Shown here piece after piece: positions 33,700-42,428 of a stretch of DNA of 64,000 bases (positions are counted from its first letter, which is position 1; every line of letters starts with the position of its first letter). The notes beneath the pieces are model-generated. The model saw only the letters and a program-made list of their open reading frames with translations, was not told the DNA's origin and did not search any database. Origin of the DNA: Ramlibacter rhizophilus. GTDB taxonomy: Bacteria > Pseudomonadota > Gammaproteobacteria > Burkholderiales > Burkholderiaceae_C. Location: positions 310,001-374,000 of the forward strand of contig NZ_SMLL01000001.1 in assembly GCF_004681965.1 (NCBI RefSeq), in the 5' to 3' direction. The position numbers and the translations under genes were made by a program.

Positions 33700-36276
33700 A
33701 TGGAAATCTCCCGCATCCGCGCGCTGCGCGGCCCCAACCTGTGGAGCCGCCACACGTCCATCGAGGCCATCGTGGCCTGCGCCCCAGACGACATCGCGGT
33801 CACCGACCGCCCCGAGTTCGAGTCCCGGCTGCGCAAGCTGTTCCCGGCGATCGGCGCGCTGCGCGGTCCCGGGCCGATGTCGCTGGCGCATGTGCTGGAG
33901 GCCGCGGCGCTGGCGCTGCAGGAGGAAGCCGGCTGCCCAGTGACCTTCAGCCGCACACAGGCCACGGCGGACGCGGGCGTTTTCCAGGTGGTCGTCGAGT
34001 ACAGCGAGGAGGCGGTCGGCCGCCTCGCCTTCGAGCTCGCCCGGCAGCTGGTCGCGGCCACGCTGGACCCGCAGGCCGGCTTCGACGTGGACAGCGCGCT
34101 GGCCCGGCTGCGCGAGATCGACGAGGACCTGCGCCTGGGCCCCAGCACGGGCTCCATCGTGCAGGCCGCGGTCGCCCGGGGCGTCCCGTTCCAGCGCCTG
34201 ACCGAAGGCAGCCTGGTGCAGTTCGGCTGGGGCAAGCACCAGCGGCGCATCTGGGCCGCGGAAGTGGACCAGACCAGCGCCGTGTCGGAGTCCATCGCCC
34301 AGGACAAGGAGCTGTCCAAGCGGCTGCTGCGCTCGGTGGGCGTACCCGTGCCGGCGGGGCGGCCAGTGGCCGACGAGGCCGACGCCTGGGCCGCGGCGCT
34401 GGAAGTGGGCCTGCCCGTGGTGGTCAAGCCGCGTGACGGCAACCAGGGCAAGGGCATCACCGTGAACGTCAACACGCGCGAGGGCATGGCCCTGGCCTAC
34501 AAGGCCGCGGTGGAGATCGGCGAGGTGATGGTGGAGAAGTACCTGCGCGGCAGCGACCACCGCCTGCTGGTCGTCGGCGACCAGCTGGTGGCCGCGGCGC
34601 GGCGCGAGCCGCCCGTGGTGGTGGGTGACGGCGAGTGCACGGTGGCCGAGCTGGTCGCCAAGGTCAATGCCGACCCGCGCCGCGGCGACGGGCACGCCAC
34701 CTCGCTGACCAAGATCCGCATCGACGACATCGCCATCGCCTTGTTGGCCGAGCAGGGCCTGCGCATCGACAGCGTGCCGGCGCGCGGCCAGCGCGTGCCG
34801 ATGCGCCACAACGCGAACCTCTCCACCGGCGGCACGGCCACCGACGTGACCGACGACGTGCACCCGGAGGTGGCCGAGCGCGCCATCGCCGCGGCGCAGA
34901 TGGTGGGCCTGCACGTCTGCGGCGTGGACATGGTCTGCGAAAGCGTGCTGGCCCCGCTGGAGGAGCAGGGCGGGGGCATCGTGGAAGTCAACGCCGCGCC
35001 CGGCCTGCGCATGCACCTGTCGCCCTCCTACGGCAAGCCGCGCAACGTGGGCGAGGCCATCGTCGCCCACATGTTCGAACCTGGGCACGACGGGCGCGTC
35101 CCGGTGGTCGCGGTCACCGGCGTCAACGGCAAGACCACCACGGTGCGCCTCATCGCGCACCTCTTCGCCGGCAGCGGCCTGAAGGTGGGCATGACCAACA
35201 CCGACGGGGTCTATGTCGATGGCCGGCAGATCGACTCCGGCGACTGCAGCGGCCCGAAGAGCGCGCGCAGCGTGCTGATGCACCCCGACGTGGAGGCGGC
35301 CGTGTTCGAGACCGCGCGCGGCGGCATCCTGCGCGAAGGCCTGGGCTTCGACCACTGCCGCGTGGCGGTGGTCACCAACGTCGGCTCCGGCGACCACCTG
35401 GGGCTGAACCACATCCACACCGTGGAGGAGCTGGCCGTCCTCAAGCGCGTGATCGTGCAGAACGTGACGCCCCGGGAAGGCTATGCGGTGCTCAACGCCG
35501 CCGACCCGCTGGTCGCGGCCATGGCGGCCGTCTGCCCGGGCAAGGTGATCTACTTCGCCACCGAGCGCCAGCACGCGGTCATGACGGCGCACCGCGCGCA
35601 GGGCGGGCGGGTCGTCTATGTGGATCCGGCGCTGGAGGGCGGCAGCGTGGTCGCCTGCGAGGGCAACTGGCGCCGGCACGTCCGCCTGGCCGACATCCCC
35701 ATCACCCGCAACGGCACCATCGGCTTCCAGGTGGAGAACGTGATGGCCGCCATCGGCGGCGCCTGGGGCGCGGGCCTGGCCTGGGACGCCATCCGCAGTG
35801 GCCTCGCGACCTTCGTCAGCGATGCGCACACGGTGCCCGGCCGCTTCAACGTCATGGACTGGCGCGGCGCCACGGTCATCGCCGACTACGGCCACAACCC
35901 GGATGCCATGCGCGTGCTGGTCTGCGCCGTGGAGGCCATGCCGGCCAGGCGCCGTTCGGTGGTCATCAGCGCCGCGGGTGACCGCCGCGACCAGGACATC
36001 CGCGAGCAGACCGCCATCCTGGGCGCCGCCTTCGACGACGTGCTGCTGTACCAGGATGCCGCCCAGCGCGGGCGCGCCGACGGCCAGGTGATGGCGCTGC
36101 TGCGCGACGGCCTGCAGGGCGCAAGCCGCGCCACGCGCGTCGAGGAAATCCGCGGCGAGTTCCTCGCCGTCGACACGGCGCTCGCGCGCCTGCAGCCGGG
36201 GGACCTGTGCCTGGTGCTGGTGGACCAGGTGGAAGAGGCGCTGGCGCACCTGGCGCGGCGCATGGCCGAGGGCTGA
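33700..36276 (+). CDS. cphA: Cyanophycin synthetase
   Basis: An 858-residue CphA, which builds the storage polymer of aspartate and arginine by two ATP-dependent steps. Order of domains: N-terminal domain (about 1-160), ATP-grasp domain (about 165-465; LPVVVKPRDGNQGKGITV) and Mur-ligase-like domain (about 468-858). The last has an intact P-loop GVNGKTT at 474-480, and downstream ARGGILREGLGFD and IADYGHNPDAM as in MurE-type ligases. Length matches the family. It is 5 bases after the CphA-like gene, in the same frame direction, as in other Burkholderiales that carry two adjacent synthetase genes. No cyanophycinase is in the window. Confidence 0.95.
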   Translation: MEISRIRALRGPNLWSRHTSIEAIVACAPDDIAVTDRPEFESRLRKLFPAIGALRGPGPMSLAHVLEAAALALQEEAGCPVTFSRTQATADAGVFQVVVEYSEEAVGRLAFELARQLVAATLDPQAGFDVDSALARLREIDEDLRLGPSTGSIVQAAVARGVPFQRLTEGSLVQFGWGKHQRRIWAAEVDQTSAVSESIAQDKELSKRLLRSVGVPVPAGRPVADEADAWAAALEVGLPVVVKPRDGNQGKGITVNVNTREGMALAYKAAVEIGEVMVEKYLRGSDHRLLVVGDQLVAAARREPPVVVGDGECTVAELVAKVNADPRRGDGHATSLTKIRIDDIAIALLAEQGLRIDSVPARGQRVPMRHNANLSTGGTATDVTDDVHPEVAERAIAAAQMVGLHVCGVDMVCESVLAPLEEQGGGIVEVNAAPGLRMHLSPSYGKPRNVGEAIVAHMFEPGHDGRVPVVAVTGVNGKTTTVRLIAHLFAGSGLKVGMTNTDGVYVDGRQIDSGDCSGPKSARSVLMHPDVEAAVFETARGGILREGLGFDHCRVAVVTNVGSGDHLGLNHIHTVEELAVLKRVIVQNVTPREGYAVLNAADPLVAAMAAVCPGKVIYFATERQHAVMTAHRAQGGRVVYVDPALEGGSVVACEGNWRRHVRLADIPITRNGTIGFQVENVMAAIGGAWGAGLAWDAIRSGLATFVSDAHTVPGRFNVMDWRGATVIADYGHNPDAMRVLVCAVEAMPARRRSVVISAAGDRRDQDIREQTAILGAAFDDVLLYQDAAQRGRADGQVMALLRDGLQGASRATRVEEIRGEFLAVDTALARLQPGDLCLVLVDQVEEALAHLARRMAEG

Positions 36277-36346
36277 ACGCCGCGCGCGCGGGCGCGCCGC
36301 GTCGGCGCGCGAACGACGCCGGCCCGCCCGCTGCCGCAGGCCGGCC

Positions 36347-37111
36347 TCAGCCGGCGTTCGCTCTCAAGCGCGCCGCCGTGTTGCGCAGTTCGCCGAGGAA
36401 CTGCGCCATGGCCTCCTCGCGCGTGAACTGGCCCGAGGGAAGGCTGACGTTCAAGCCGGCGATCGTTGCGCCGTGCCGGTCGCGCACGGGCACGGCCAGG
36501 CCGCAGATCGATTCGTCGAGTTCGCCGTCGACCCAGGCATGGCCCTGCTGGCGAGCCAGCAGGATCTCGCGCCGCAGCGCCCCCACGTCCGTCAAGGTCG
36601 CACTGGTCAGGCGCGTCAAGGTGGCGTTTCGAAGGTAGGCGTCGAGCTCTTCGTCGGTCAGGCCGGCCAGGAGCACCCGGCCCATGGAGACGGCGTGCGC
36701 GGGAAGGCGGCTGCCCAGCGAGGGGCTCATCGGCAGGATGCGCTTGGCGTGCTGGCGCTGCACATAGACCAGGTCCTCCCCGTCCAGGACCGACAGGGCG
36801 CAGGACTGGTGGATGCGTGCACACAGCTCCTCCAGCGCCGGCTGCGCGTCACGCCAGTAGGGCAGGGAGTTCAGGTACGACAGGCCCAGCCGCAGCACCC
36901 GGGGCGTGAGCCAGTAGCGCTTGCCGTCCGTGCGAACGAATCCCATGTCGCACAGCGTCAGGAGGAAGCGCCGCACCGCCGTGCGCGGAAGGTCCACGGC
37001 TTCGGCGACCTGCGCCAGCGTCTGACCGCCCGTGGCCAGGCCCAGTGCCTCGATCACTTTCAGGCCGCGCGCAAAGGTGCGCACGAAGCTCTCGCTCTCC
37101 GGTGTCGCCAT
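36347..37111 (-). CDS. IclR-family transcriptional regulator (PcaR/PobR-like)
   Basis: A 254-residue IclR-type regulator. The N-terminal winged helix (FARGLKVIEALGLATGGQTL, then VDLPRTAVRRFLLTLCDMGF) is followed by the IclR effector domain with SCALSVLDGEDLVYVQR and HAVSMGRVLLAGL. The DLPRTAVRRFLLTL wording is close to the PcaR/PobR/CatR subgroup that responds to aromatic acids. It is divergent from the MaoC/CoA-transferase operon, with a promoter and a palindrome between, so that operon is its likely target. Start chosen at the ATG at 37111. Confidence 0.9.
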   Translation of the reverse strand: MATPESESFVRTFARGLKVIEALGLATGGQTLAQVAEAVDLPRTAVRRFLLTLCDMGFVRTDGKRYWLTPRVLRLGLSYLNSLPYWRDAQPALEELCARIHQSCALSVLDGEDLVYVQRQHAKRILPMSPSLGSRLPAHAVSMGRVLLAGLTDEELDAYLRNATLTRLTSATLTDVGALRREILLARQQGHAWVDGELDESICGLAVPVRDRHGATIAGLNVSLPSGQFTREEAMAQFLGELRNTAARLRANAG

Positions 37112-37124
37112 GGAATTCCCTCGG

Positions 37125-37154
37125 TTGACAGTCCAAAACGGCCCGTCCAATAAT
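37125..37154 (+). promoter_or_regulatory. Strong-looking sigma-70 promoter of the MaoC operon
   Basis: TTGACA at 37125-37130 is a perfect -35 hexamer. AATAAT at 37149-37154 (five of six) lies 18 bases downstream. It points toward the MaoC-type genes starting at 37254 and sits between them and the divergent IclR gene. Confidence 0.6.
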
Positions 37155-37155
37155 G

Positions 37156-37172
37156 TTCATAGAGCGGATGAA
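37156..37172. promoter_or_regulatory. Inverted repeat, candidate IclR operator
   Basis: TTCAT and ATGAA are separated by 7 bases, immediately after the -10 hexamer of the promoter described for the MaoC operon. A regulator bound here would cover the transcription start, which would suit repression by the neighbouring IclR protein. Confidence 0.4.
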
Positions 37173-37253
37173 GATGACCGCTAGGCGGACATTCTACCGA
37201 AGCTGCCTGGATGACCTGTCATCGCCCGCCAGCCGTCCACGACCACACCACCC

Positions 37254-37727
37254 ATGACCGAGACCACCTTCGAAACAGACTTCTGGAAGGACAACGCCCT
37301 GCGCAAGACCTGGGAGCAGATCGTCCCCGGGGAGCCGCGCAAGACGCTGCCCTACACCCTCACCCTGGAGGCCATCCAGAAGTACTGCCGCGTCGTCGGC
37401 GACCTGCACCCGCTGTACTTCGACGAGGACTACGCCAAGGCCTCCCCGTACAAGGGCCTGATCGCGCCGCCGGCCATCCACATCCTCCTGATGTTCGCCT
37501 GCACGCCCGCGGACGACTGGATGCGCAGCCCCGGAACCGTGAATGCCGGGCAGTCGTGGAGCTACAACCTGCCCGCCCGACCCGGCGACACCATCCGGCT
37601 CGAAGCGAGGGCCCTGGACAAGTTCATCCGCAAGGACCGCCTCTTCGTCGTGCACGACAACGTGTTCTTCAACCAGCACGACCAGGTCATCTGCTCAGGC
37701 CGCGGCTGGACCATTCGCCCGATGTGA
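37254..37727 (+). CDS. MaoC-like dehydratase N-terminal/hot-dog domain protein
   Basis: A 157-residue single hot-dog domain protein. YTLTLEAIQKYCRVVGDLHP followed by LYFDEDYAK and the IAPPAIHILLMFA helix match the N-terminal-type MaoC/FAS1 dehydratase domain. The D.HP position keeps the aspartate-histidine pattern of hydratase active sites. It is followed 22 bases later by a second hot-dog gene, so the two probably form a heterodimeric enoyl-CoA hydratase or thioester-handling enzyme. Together with a CoA-transferase and a binding protein, they make a short catabolic operon. Confidence 0.87.
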   Translation: MTETTFETDFWKDNALRKTWEQIVPGEPRKTLPYTLTLEAIQKYCRVVGDLHPLYFDEDYAKASPYKGLIAPPAIHILLMFACTPADDWMRSPGTVNAGQSWSYNLPARPGDTIRLEARALDKFIRKDRLFVVHDNVFFNQHDQVICSGRGWTIRPM

Positions 37728-37749
37728 GCCACGAACACCCGCGCACACC

Positions 37750-38190
37750 ATGACCCACACCGCCCCCCAATTCGATCCCGGCCACCGCGTCACCGGAACA
37801 GCCTTCACGCCGACGCGCGAGTCCATCCGCGCGTTCTGCGAAGCCTCGCTCGACTTCAACCCGCTGCACCTGGACGACGAGTACATGCAAGGCAGCTTCG
37901 GCAAGACCCGCTTCGACGGAATCATCATGCACGGCATGAACAACTTCGGCGTGATCACGAAGATGCTCACCGACTGGGTCTACCCGCTCGGCGGCATGCA
38001 GCGGCGCCTGGAGACGCGCTGGAAGCAACCCGTCAAGCCCGGCGACACCATCACGCCCACGGCCGTCGTCACCGGCCGCCGTGACACCGAGGGCGGCCGC
38101 TGGGTGATGCTGGACGTCGAGGTGAGAAACCAGCGCGAGGAAGTCGTCGCCACCGGCGAGGCGATGGTCGAGTTCCCCTTCGCGGCCTGA
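37750..38190 (+). CDS. MaoC/PaaZ-type dehydratase family protein
   Basis: A 146-residue hot-dog protein. TPTRESIRAFCEASLDFNPL followed by HLDDEYM gives the D-x-N-P-x-H hydratase-type active site, and FDGIIMHGMNNFGVITKML is the central helix. MaoC enzymes hydrate trans-2-enoyl-CoAs. The preceding gene is a companion hot-dog subunit. It ends 66 bases before the binding protein. Either partner alone has only one hot-dog fold, which supports a mixed dimer. Confidence 0.9.
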   Translation: MTHTAPQFDPGHRVTGTAFTPTRESIRAFCEASLDFNPLHLDDEYMQGSFGKTRFDGIIMHGMNNFGVITKMLTDWVYPLGGMQRRLETRWKQPVKPGDTITPTAVVTGRRDTEGGRWVMLDVEVRNQREEVVATGEAMVEFPFAA

Positions 38191-38256
38191 GCGGCCCGCG
38201 TCCTTTCCAGCGGCATCGGCTTGCCCCGGCGCCCCAACCCACCACAGGAGACACGC

Positions 38257-39249
38257 ATGCAGATTTTCGCAAGGAGCTTCCGGATCGGCGCCACCGCGCT
38301 CGCCTTGTCCGGCCTGGTATTCGCGGTCGCTCCACAGGTCGCGCAGGCCCAGGCCTTCCCCACGCAGCCCGTGAAGATCGTGGTGCCGTTTCCGCCGGGC
38401 GGCACGACCGACATCCTCGCGCGGCAACTCGCCACCGAGCTGCAGGGCCGCTGGGGCCAGCCGGTGGTCGTGGAGAACCGGCCGGGGGCGAGCGGCACCA
38501 TCTTCTCGGAGCAGCTCTCGCGCATGCCGCCCGATGGCACCACGCTCATGCTCACGGCCACGCACCACGTGATCAACCCGGCCCTGTACAAGAGCATCAA
38601 GTACGACACCCGCAAGGACTTCACCCCGCTCGCCCTGGTCGCGGCGGTACCCAACGTGCTGGTGGTCCATCCCTCCTTCCCGGCCAAGACGACGAAGGAG
38701 TTCATCGCCTACACCAAGGCCAACCCGGGCAAGGTGAGCTTCGGCTCGACCGGCACCGGCGGCGCCAACCACCTGTCGGGCGAACTGTTCAAGTCGATGG
38801 CGGGCGTGAACATGGTGCACGTGCCGTACAAGGGCGCCGCGCCCGCCCTCAACGACCTGCTGGGGGGACAGATTCCCGTGATGTTCGATTCCATTCCGGG
38901 CGTGCTTCAACACATCCAGGCGGGCAAGTTGCGGGCGATCGGCGTGACCTCGGCCAAGCGCTCCGATGCACTGCCGGACGTGCCGACGATCGACGAGTCG
39001 GGGCTCAAGGGCTTCGAGGCCACGGCCTGGTTCGGCCTCTACGCGCCCGGCGGCATGCAGCCGCAGCTGCGCGACAAGATTTCGGCCGACGTGGTGCGGG
39101 CGCTCCAGAGCCCGGCCATCCGCAGCCAGTTCGCGAAACTCGGCGCCGACTCGGGCAGCATGGACCAGGCGCAGTTCGCCAGCTTCGTGGACGCCGAGCT
39201 CACCAAGTGGGCCAAGGTGATCCAGGAAGCCGGGGTGAAGGTCGAGTGA
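38257..39249 (+). CDS. TTT-type periplasmic substrate-binding protein (Bug family)
   Basis: A 330-residue Bug-family binding protein. A long signal peptide ends near APQVAQAQA (residues 25-33). The mature domain starts FPTQPVKIVVPFPPGGTTDI, followed by VVVENRPGASGTIFSEQL and FGSTGTGGANHLSGELF. The stop overlaps the start of the CoA-transferase by 4 bases (GTGA), which couples uptake and activation closely. It is the fourth of six such proteins in the window. An ACAGGAGA ribosome-binding sequence precedes the ATG at 38257. Confidence 0.93.
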   Translation: MQIFARSFRIGATALALSGLVFAVAPQVAQAQAFPTQPVKIVVPFPPGGTTDILARQLATELQGRWGQPVVVENRPGASGTIFSEQLSRMPPDGTTLMLTATHHVINPALYKSIKYDTRKDFTPLALVAAVPNVLVVHPSFPAKTTKEFIAYTKANPGKVSFGSTGTGGANHLSGELFKSMAGVNMVHVPYKGAAPALNDLLGGQIPVMFDSIPGVLQHIQAGKLRAIGVTSAKRSDALPDVPTIDESGLKGFEATAWFGLYAPGGMQPQLRDKISADVVRALQSPAIRSQFAKLGADSGSMDQAQFASFVDAELTKWAKVIQEAGVKVE

Positions 39250-40520
39250 GCGAAGCCGGCGATGCGATGGGCGCCGCATCGGCGCGCCCCAACGGGCCGG
39301 GCGCCCTGTCGCACCTTCGGGTGCTCGACCTGTCCCGCGTGCTCGCCGGTCCGTGGTGCAGCCAGAACCTGGCCGACATGGGTGCCGAGGTCATCAAGGT
39401 GGAACGCCCCGGCAGCGGCGACGACACCCGCGGCTGGGGCCCGCCCTGGATACCCGAGGGCGACGGCCACGGCGGCAGCGCCGACTCCACCTACTTCGCC
39501 GCGGCCAATCGCGGCAAGAAGTCGATCACGCTGGACATCGCCCGTCCCGAGGGCCAGGCGATAGCGCGCCGGCTGGCCGCGGCAAGCGACGTGCTGATCG
39601 AGAACTACAAGATCGGCGACCTGAAGCGCTACGGGCTGGACTACGCGTCGCTGTCGCAGATCAATCCGCGTCTGGTGTACTGCTCCATCACCGGCTACGG
39701 GCAGGACGGCCCCAGCGCCCACAAGCCGGGCTACGACTTCGTCTTCCAGGCCATGGGGGGCCTCATGAGCATCACGGGCGAGCGCGACGACTTGCCGGGC
39801 GGAGGCCCCCAGAAGGCGGGCATCGCCATCGCCGATGTGATGACCGGCATGTACGCCTCCATCGCCATCCTCTCCGCGCTGCAGTGGCGGGTCGTTTCCG
39901 GCCAGGGCCAGTACATCGACATGGCGCTGCTCGACTGCATCGTCGCCCTCGGTGGCAACCAGGTCACCGGGTACTTCGCCACCGGCCAGGCGCCGCGGCG
40001 CTACGGCAACGCCCATGCCAGCCTGGTGCCCTACCAGGTCTTCGCGGTCGCCGACGGGGAGATCGTCGTGGCCGTGGGCAACGACACCCAGTGGCAGCAG
40101 TACTGCGTGGCCATCGAACGCCCGGACCTCGCGGCCGATGCGCGGTGGACCAAGGTCACCGGCCGCATCACCGGCCGCAGCGAACTCGTTCCGGAGCTGG
40201 CCCGCACCATGCTCACCCGGCGGCGCGACGATTGGATCGCGCGACTCGAAGCGCAGGGGGTGCCCTGCGGGCCGATCAACGACTACGAGCAGGTGTTCCA
40301 GGACGCGCAGGTGCGCCACCGCCAGCTGCGGGTCGATGTCCCGCGCGCAGGCGGCGGCCAGGTGGCCACGATCGCCAGTCCCCTGCGGCTGACCGCGACG
40401 CCGGCGGTGTACGAGCGCGCGCCGCCCCGGCTCTCGGACTCGACCGGCGAGGTGCTCCATGGCCTGCTGGGAATGAGCGAGCAGGAGATCGCGCAGCTGC
40501 GGGAGATGCGGGTCGTCTGA
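39246..40520 (+). CDS. CaiB/BaiF family CoA-transferase
   Basis: A 424-residue class III CoA-transferase. It shows LRVLDLSRVLAGPWCSQNLA, GAEVIKVERPGSGDDTRGWG, and the likely catalytic aspartate in GIAIADVMTGMYASIAILSA. The GTG at 39246 overlaps the binding-protein stop; the ATG at 39267, seven codons on, is an alternative start. It would place CoA on the acid imported by the preceding binding protein, after which the MaoC pair could hydrate an unsaturated thioester. It resembles the CoA-transferase at 10213 but is clearly a separate paralogue. Confidence 0.92.
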   Translation: MSEAGDAMGAASARPNGPGALSHLRVLDLSRVLAGPWCSQNLADMGAEVIKVERPGSGDDTRGWGPPWIPEGDGHGGSADSTYFAAANRGKKSITLDIARPEGQAIARRLAAASDVLIENYKIGDLKRYGLDYASLSQINPRLVYCSITGYGQDGPSAHKPGYDFVFQAMGGLMSITGERDDLPGGGPQKAGIAIADVMTGMYASIAILSALQWRVVSGQGQYIDMALLDCIVALGGNQVTGYFATGQAPRRYGNAHASLVPYQVFAVADGEIVVAVGNDTQWQQYCVAIERPDLAADARWTKVTGRITGRSELVPELARTMLTRRRDDWIARLEAQGVPCGPINDYEQVFQDAQVRHRQLRVDVPRAGGGQVATIASPLRLTATPAVYERAPPRLSDSTGEVLHGLLGMSEQEIAQLREMRVV

Positions 40521-40557
40521 GTTCCGACGCGACCGCCCAAGCGCCGATACTCCTGGG

Positions 40558-41538
40558 ATGCATCACCGCGCGCTCCTGCTCTGCGCATTCGCGATCTCCA
40601 CGGCCCAGGCCCAGGTGCCGCCACCGGCGGTGACCGACAGCCTCGGCATCGAGTTCGCGTTCATCCCGCCGGGCTCGTTCACGATGGGGCGCACCGAGTC
40701 CATCGAGGAACTCAAGCGGGCCTTTCCGGCCTATGACGCCGCGCGCTTCGAGGAACTCGGCGACGAGGTGCCGCCGAGGAAGGTGACGCTCAGCACGGGC
40801 TTCTACCTCGCCCGGCACGAGGTCACCGTCGGCCAGTTCAGGCGATTCCTGGAATCGTCGGGCCATGTCCCGGAGTCGATCGCCGACGGCACCGGCGGCT
40901 ACGGCTGGCGGGCAGGCTACGACCCGAAGACCAGCGCGTCGGGCGACGCCTTCGAAGGCCGCAGCCCCGCCTATTCCTGGCGTGCCCCCGGCTTCGCGCA
41001 GACCGAGCGGCACCCGGTGACCAACGTCACCTTCAACGATGCCGTGGCCATGGCCCGCTGGCTGAGCCGGAAGGAGGGCGTGAGCTACCGCCTGCCCACC
41101 GAGGCCGAGTGGGAGTACGCCTGCCTGGGCGGCACCGGCCATCGATTCGGCGCCACCAGCGATCCGGCACGCCTGAGCGGGTTCGCCAACCTGTTCGACG
41201 CCTCGTCGGCGCGGCTGTGGCCGCACTGGCAGGCCTTTGCCCAGCCGGGCGACGACGGGCACGTGTTCACGGCGCCGGTCGGCTCCTTCGCACCCAATGG
41301 CTGGGGGCTGCATGACATGAACGGCAACGTGTGGGAGTGGGTGTCCGACTACTACGCCGACACCTGGGAGGGCGGCGAGGTCGATCCGAAAGGGCCGCAG
41401 CAGGGGCACCTGCACGTCAGGCGCGGAGGCTCCTGGCACAGCTGGGCGCTGTACACGCGCTGCGCGTACCGCAACTGGAACACCGCGCAGACGCGCTACG
41501 TGCTGGTGGGGTTCCGGCTGCTGCGGGAGGTGAAGTGA
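40558..41538 (+). CDS. Secreted SUMF1/formylglycine-generating-enzyme-like protein
   Basis: A 326-residue SUMF1-domain protein with a signal peptide ending near STAQAQ (residues 14-19). Family landmarks are strong: FYLARHEVTVGQFRRFLES, RLPTEAEWEYAC, DMNGNVWEWVSDYYA, RRGGSWHS and VGFRLLRE. The two redox cysteines of true formylglycine-generating enzymes should lie just after GGSW; that stretch here has HSWALYT and only one later cysteine. It is therefore probably not a sulfatase activator. It may be a structural or carbohydrate-related SUMF1 variant. It begins 37 bases after the CoA-transferase. Confidence 0.88.
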   Translation: MHHRALLLCAFAISTAQAQVPPPAVTDSLGIEFAFIPPGSFTMGRTESIEELKRAFPAYDAARFEELGDEVPPRKVTLSTGFYLARHEVTVGQFRRFLESSGHVPESIADGTGGYGWRAGYDPKTSASGDAFEGRSPAYSWRAPGFAQTERHPVTNVTFNDAVAMARWLSRKEGVSYRLPTEAEWEYACLGGTGHRFGATSDPARLSGFANLFDASSARLWPHWQAFAQPGDDGHVFTAPVGSFAPNGWGLHDMNGNVWEWVSDYYADTWEGGEVDPKGPQQGHLHVRRGGSWHSWALYTRCAYRNWNTAQTRYVLVGFRLLREVK

Positions 41539-41554
41539 AATCGGCCGCGCCCGC

Positions 41555-42409
41555 TCAAGCCGCCTCGATCCGCCGGTAGCGCGCCTGCACCCCCTCGAAG
41601 AGGCCGTACGCGATCAGGCCGATGGCGACCAGTCCCAGCAGCCAGGGACCGTAGGGTTGCTCGTGCAGGCTTTGCAGCGCGCCGCCGATGCCGCGGGCCT
41701 GGCCGGGGTCGTAGTTCATCGCGGCGCGCACCAGGAAGATGCCGATGAGGCCGAAGACGATGCCGCGGGCCGCCATGCCCATGCGCCCGAAGCGGACGAC
41801 CCACTCGCGCGCGGTGGGGCCGAGCCGGCTCAGGTCGAGGCGCTCGGGCAGGTCGGTGCGGTAGGCCTGGACCAGCTGGATGAGGCCGACCACCACGACG
41901 GCCGCGCCCACGGCGGCGATGATCCAGCGGCCCATGGGTTGCGCCAGCACCATCGCCGTCCAGTCCTGCGCCCCGGTGTCGCCGCCGCCGCCACCGGGCC
42001 CGAAGCCGAAGGCCAGGCGGGCGGCTTCCAGCGCCAGGGCCGCATGGATGATGCCGCTGATGGCGTAGCCCACGCGCTTGGCGATCCCCTTGGCGTCGTG
42101 GCCGACGCCTTGCGGGTCCATGGCGGCCTGCACGAAGCGCCAGCTCGCATACCCCACCAGGCCGATGGCGATGACGGCCAGCAGGACCCAGCCGTAGGGC
42201 TGTTGCAGGATGGTCCGCAGGGCGCCGCCGGAATCGGTCGTTTCTCCGCCGCGACCCAGGGCCGCCTGCAGCGCGAGCGCGCCGATGACGACGTACACCA
42301 GGCCCTTGGCCGCGAATCCCGCGCGCGCCAGCCCGCGCACCCAGGGGGCGGCTTCGTGCGCCGCACGCTGGGCGGAGGACTGGACGGCGCCGGTCGAGAA
42401 CTGGGTCAT
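41555..42409 (-). CDS. DUF1206 family membrane protein
   Basis: A 284-residue integral membrane protein with three tandem two-helix units. Each begins with an aromatic/glycine-rich motif such as LARAGFAAKGLVYVVIGALA, IAKRVGYAISGIIHAALAL and FGRMGMAARGIVFGLIGIFL. The repeated sets also share YGWVLLAVIAIGLVGYA / YGPWLLGLVAIGLIAYG endings. Six membrane segments are expected. The function of DUF1206 is unknown. The ATG at 42409 is chosen. It is followed, on the same strand, by nothing; upstream lies the secreted hydrolase, 19 bases away. Confidence 0.87.
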   Translation of the reverse strand: MTQFSTGAVQSSAQRAAHEAAPWVRGLARAGFAAKGLVYVVIGALALQAALGRGGETTDSGGALRTILQQPYGWVLLAVIAIGLVGYASWRFVQAAMDPQGVGHDAKGIAKRVGYAISGIIHAALALEAARLAFGFGPGGGGGDTGAQDWTAMVLAQPMGRWIIAAVGAAVVVVGLIQLVQAYRTDLPERLDLSRLGPTAREWVVRFGRMGMAARGIVFGLIGIFLVRAAMNYDPGQARGIGGALQSLHEQPYGPWLLGLVAIGLIAYGLFEGVQARYRRIEAA

Positions 42410-42428
42410 GTCGGTGCTCGCAGAAAGC

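Noticed and set aside
33220..36249. A 1,009-codon frame antisense to cphA
   Set aside because: cphA on the plus strand has complete family motifs; the antisense frame has none.
36277..36346. GC-rich palindromic bases between cphA and the IclR gene as a terminator
   Set aside because: Several short overlapping self-complementary runs exist but no single stable stem followed by a U-tract, so I did not call it.
40558..41538. Calling the SUMF1 gene a sulfatase-activating enzyme
   Set aside because: The catalytic cysteine pair is missing and no sulfatase gene is nearby.
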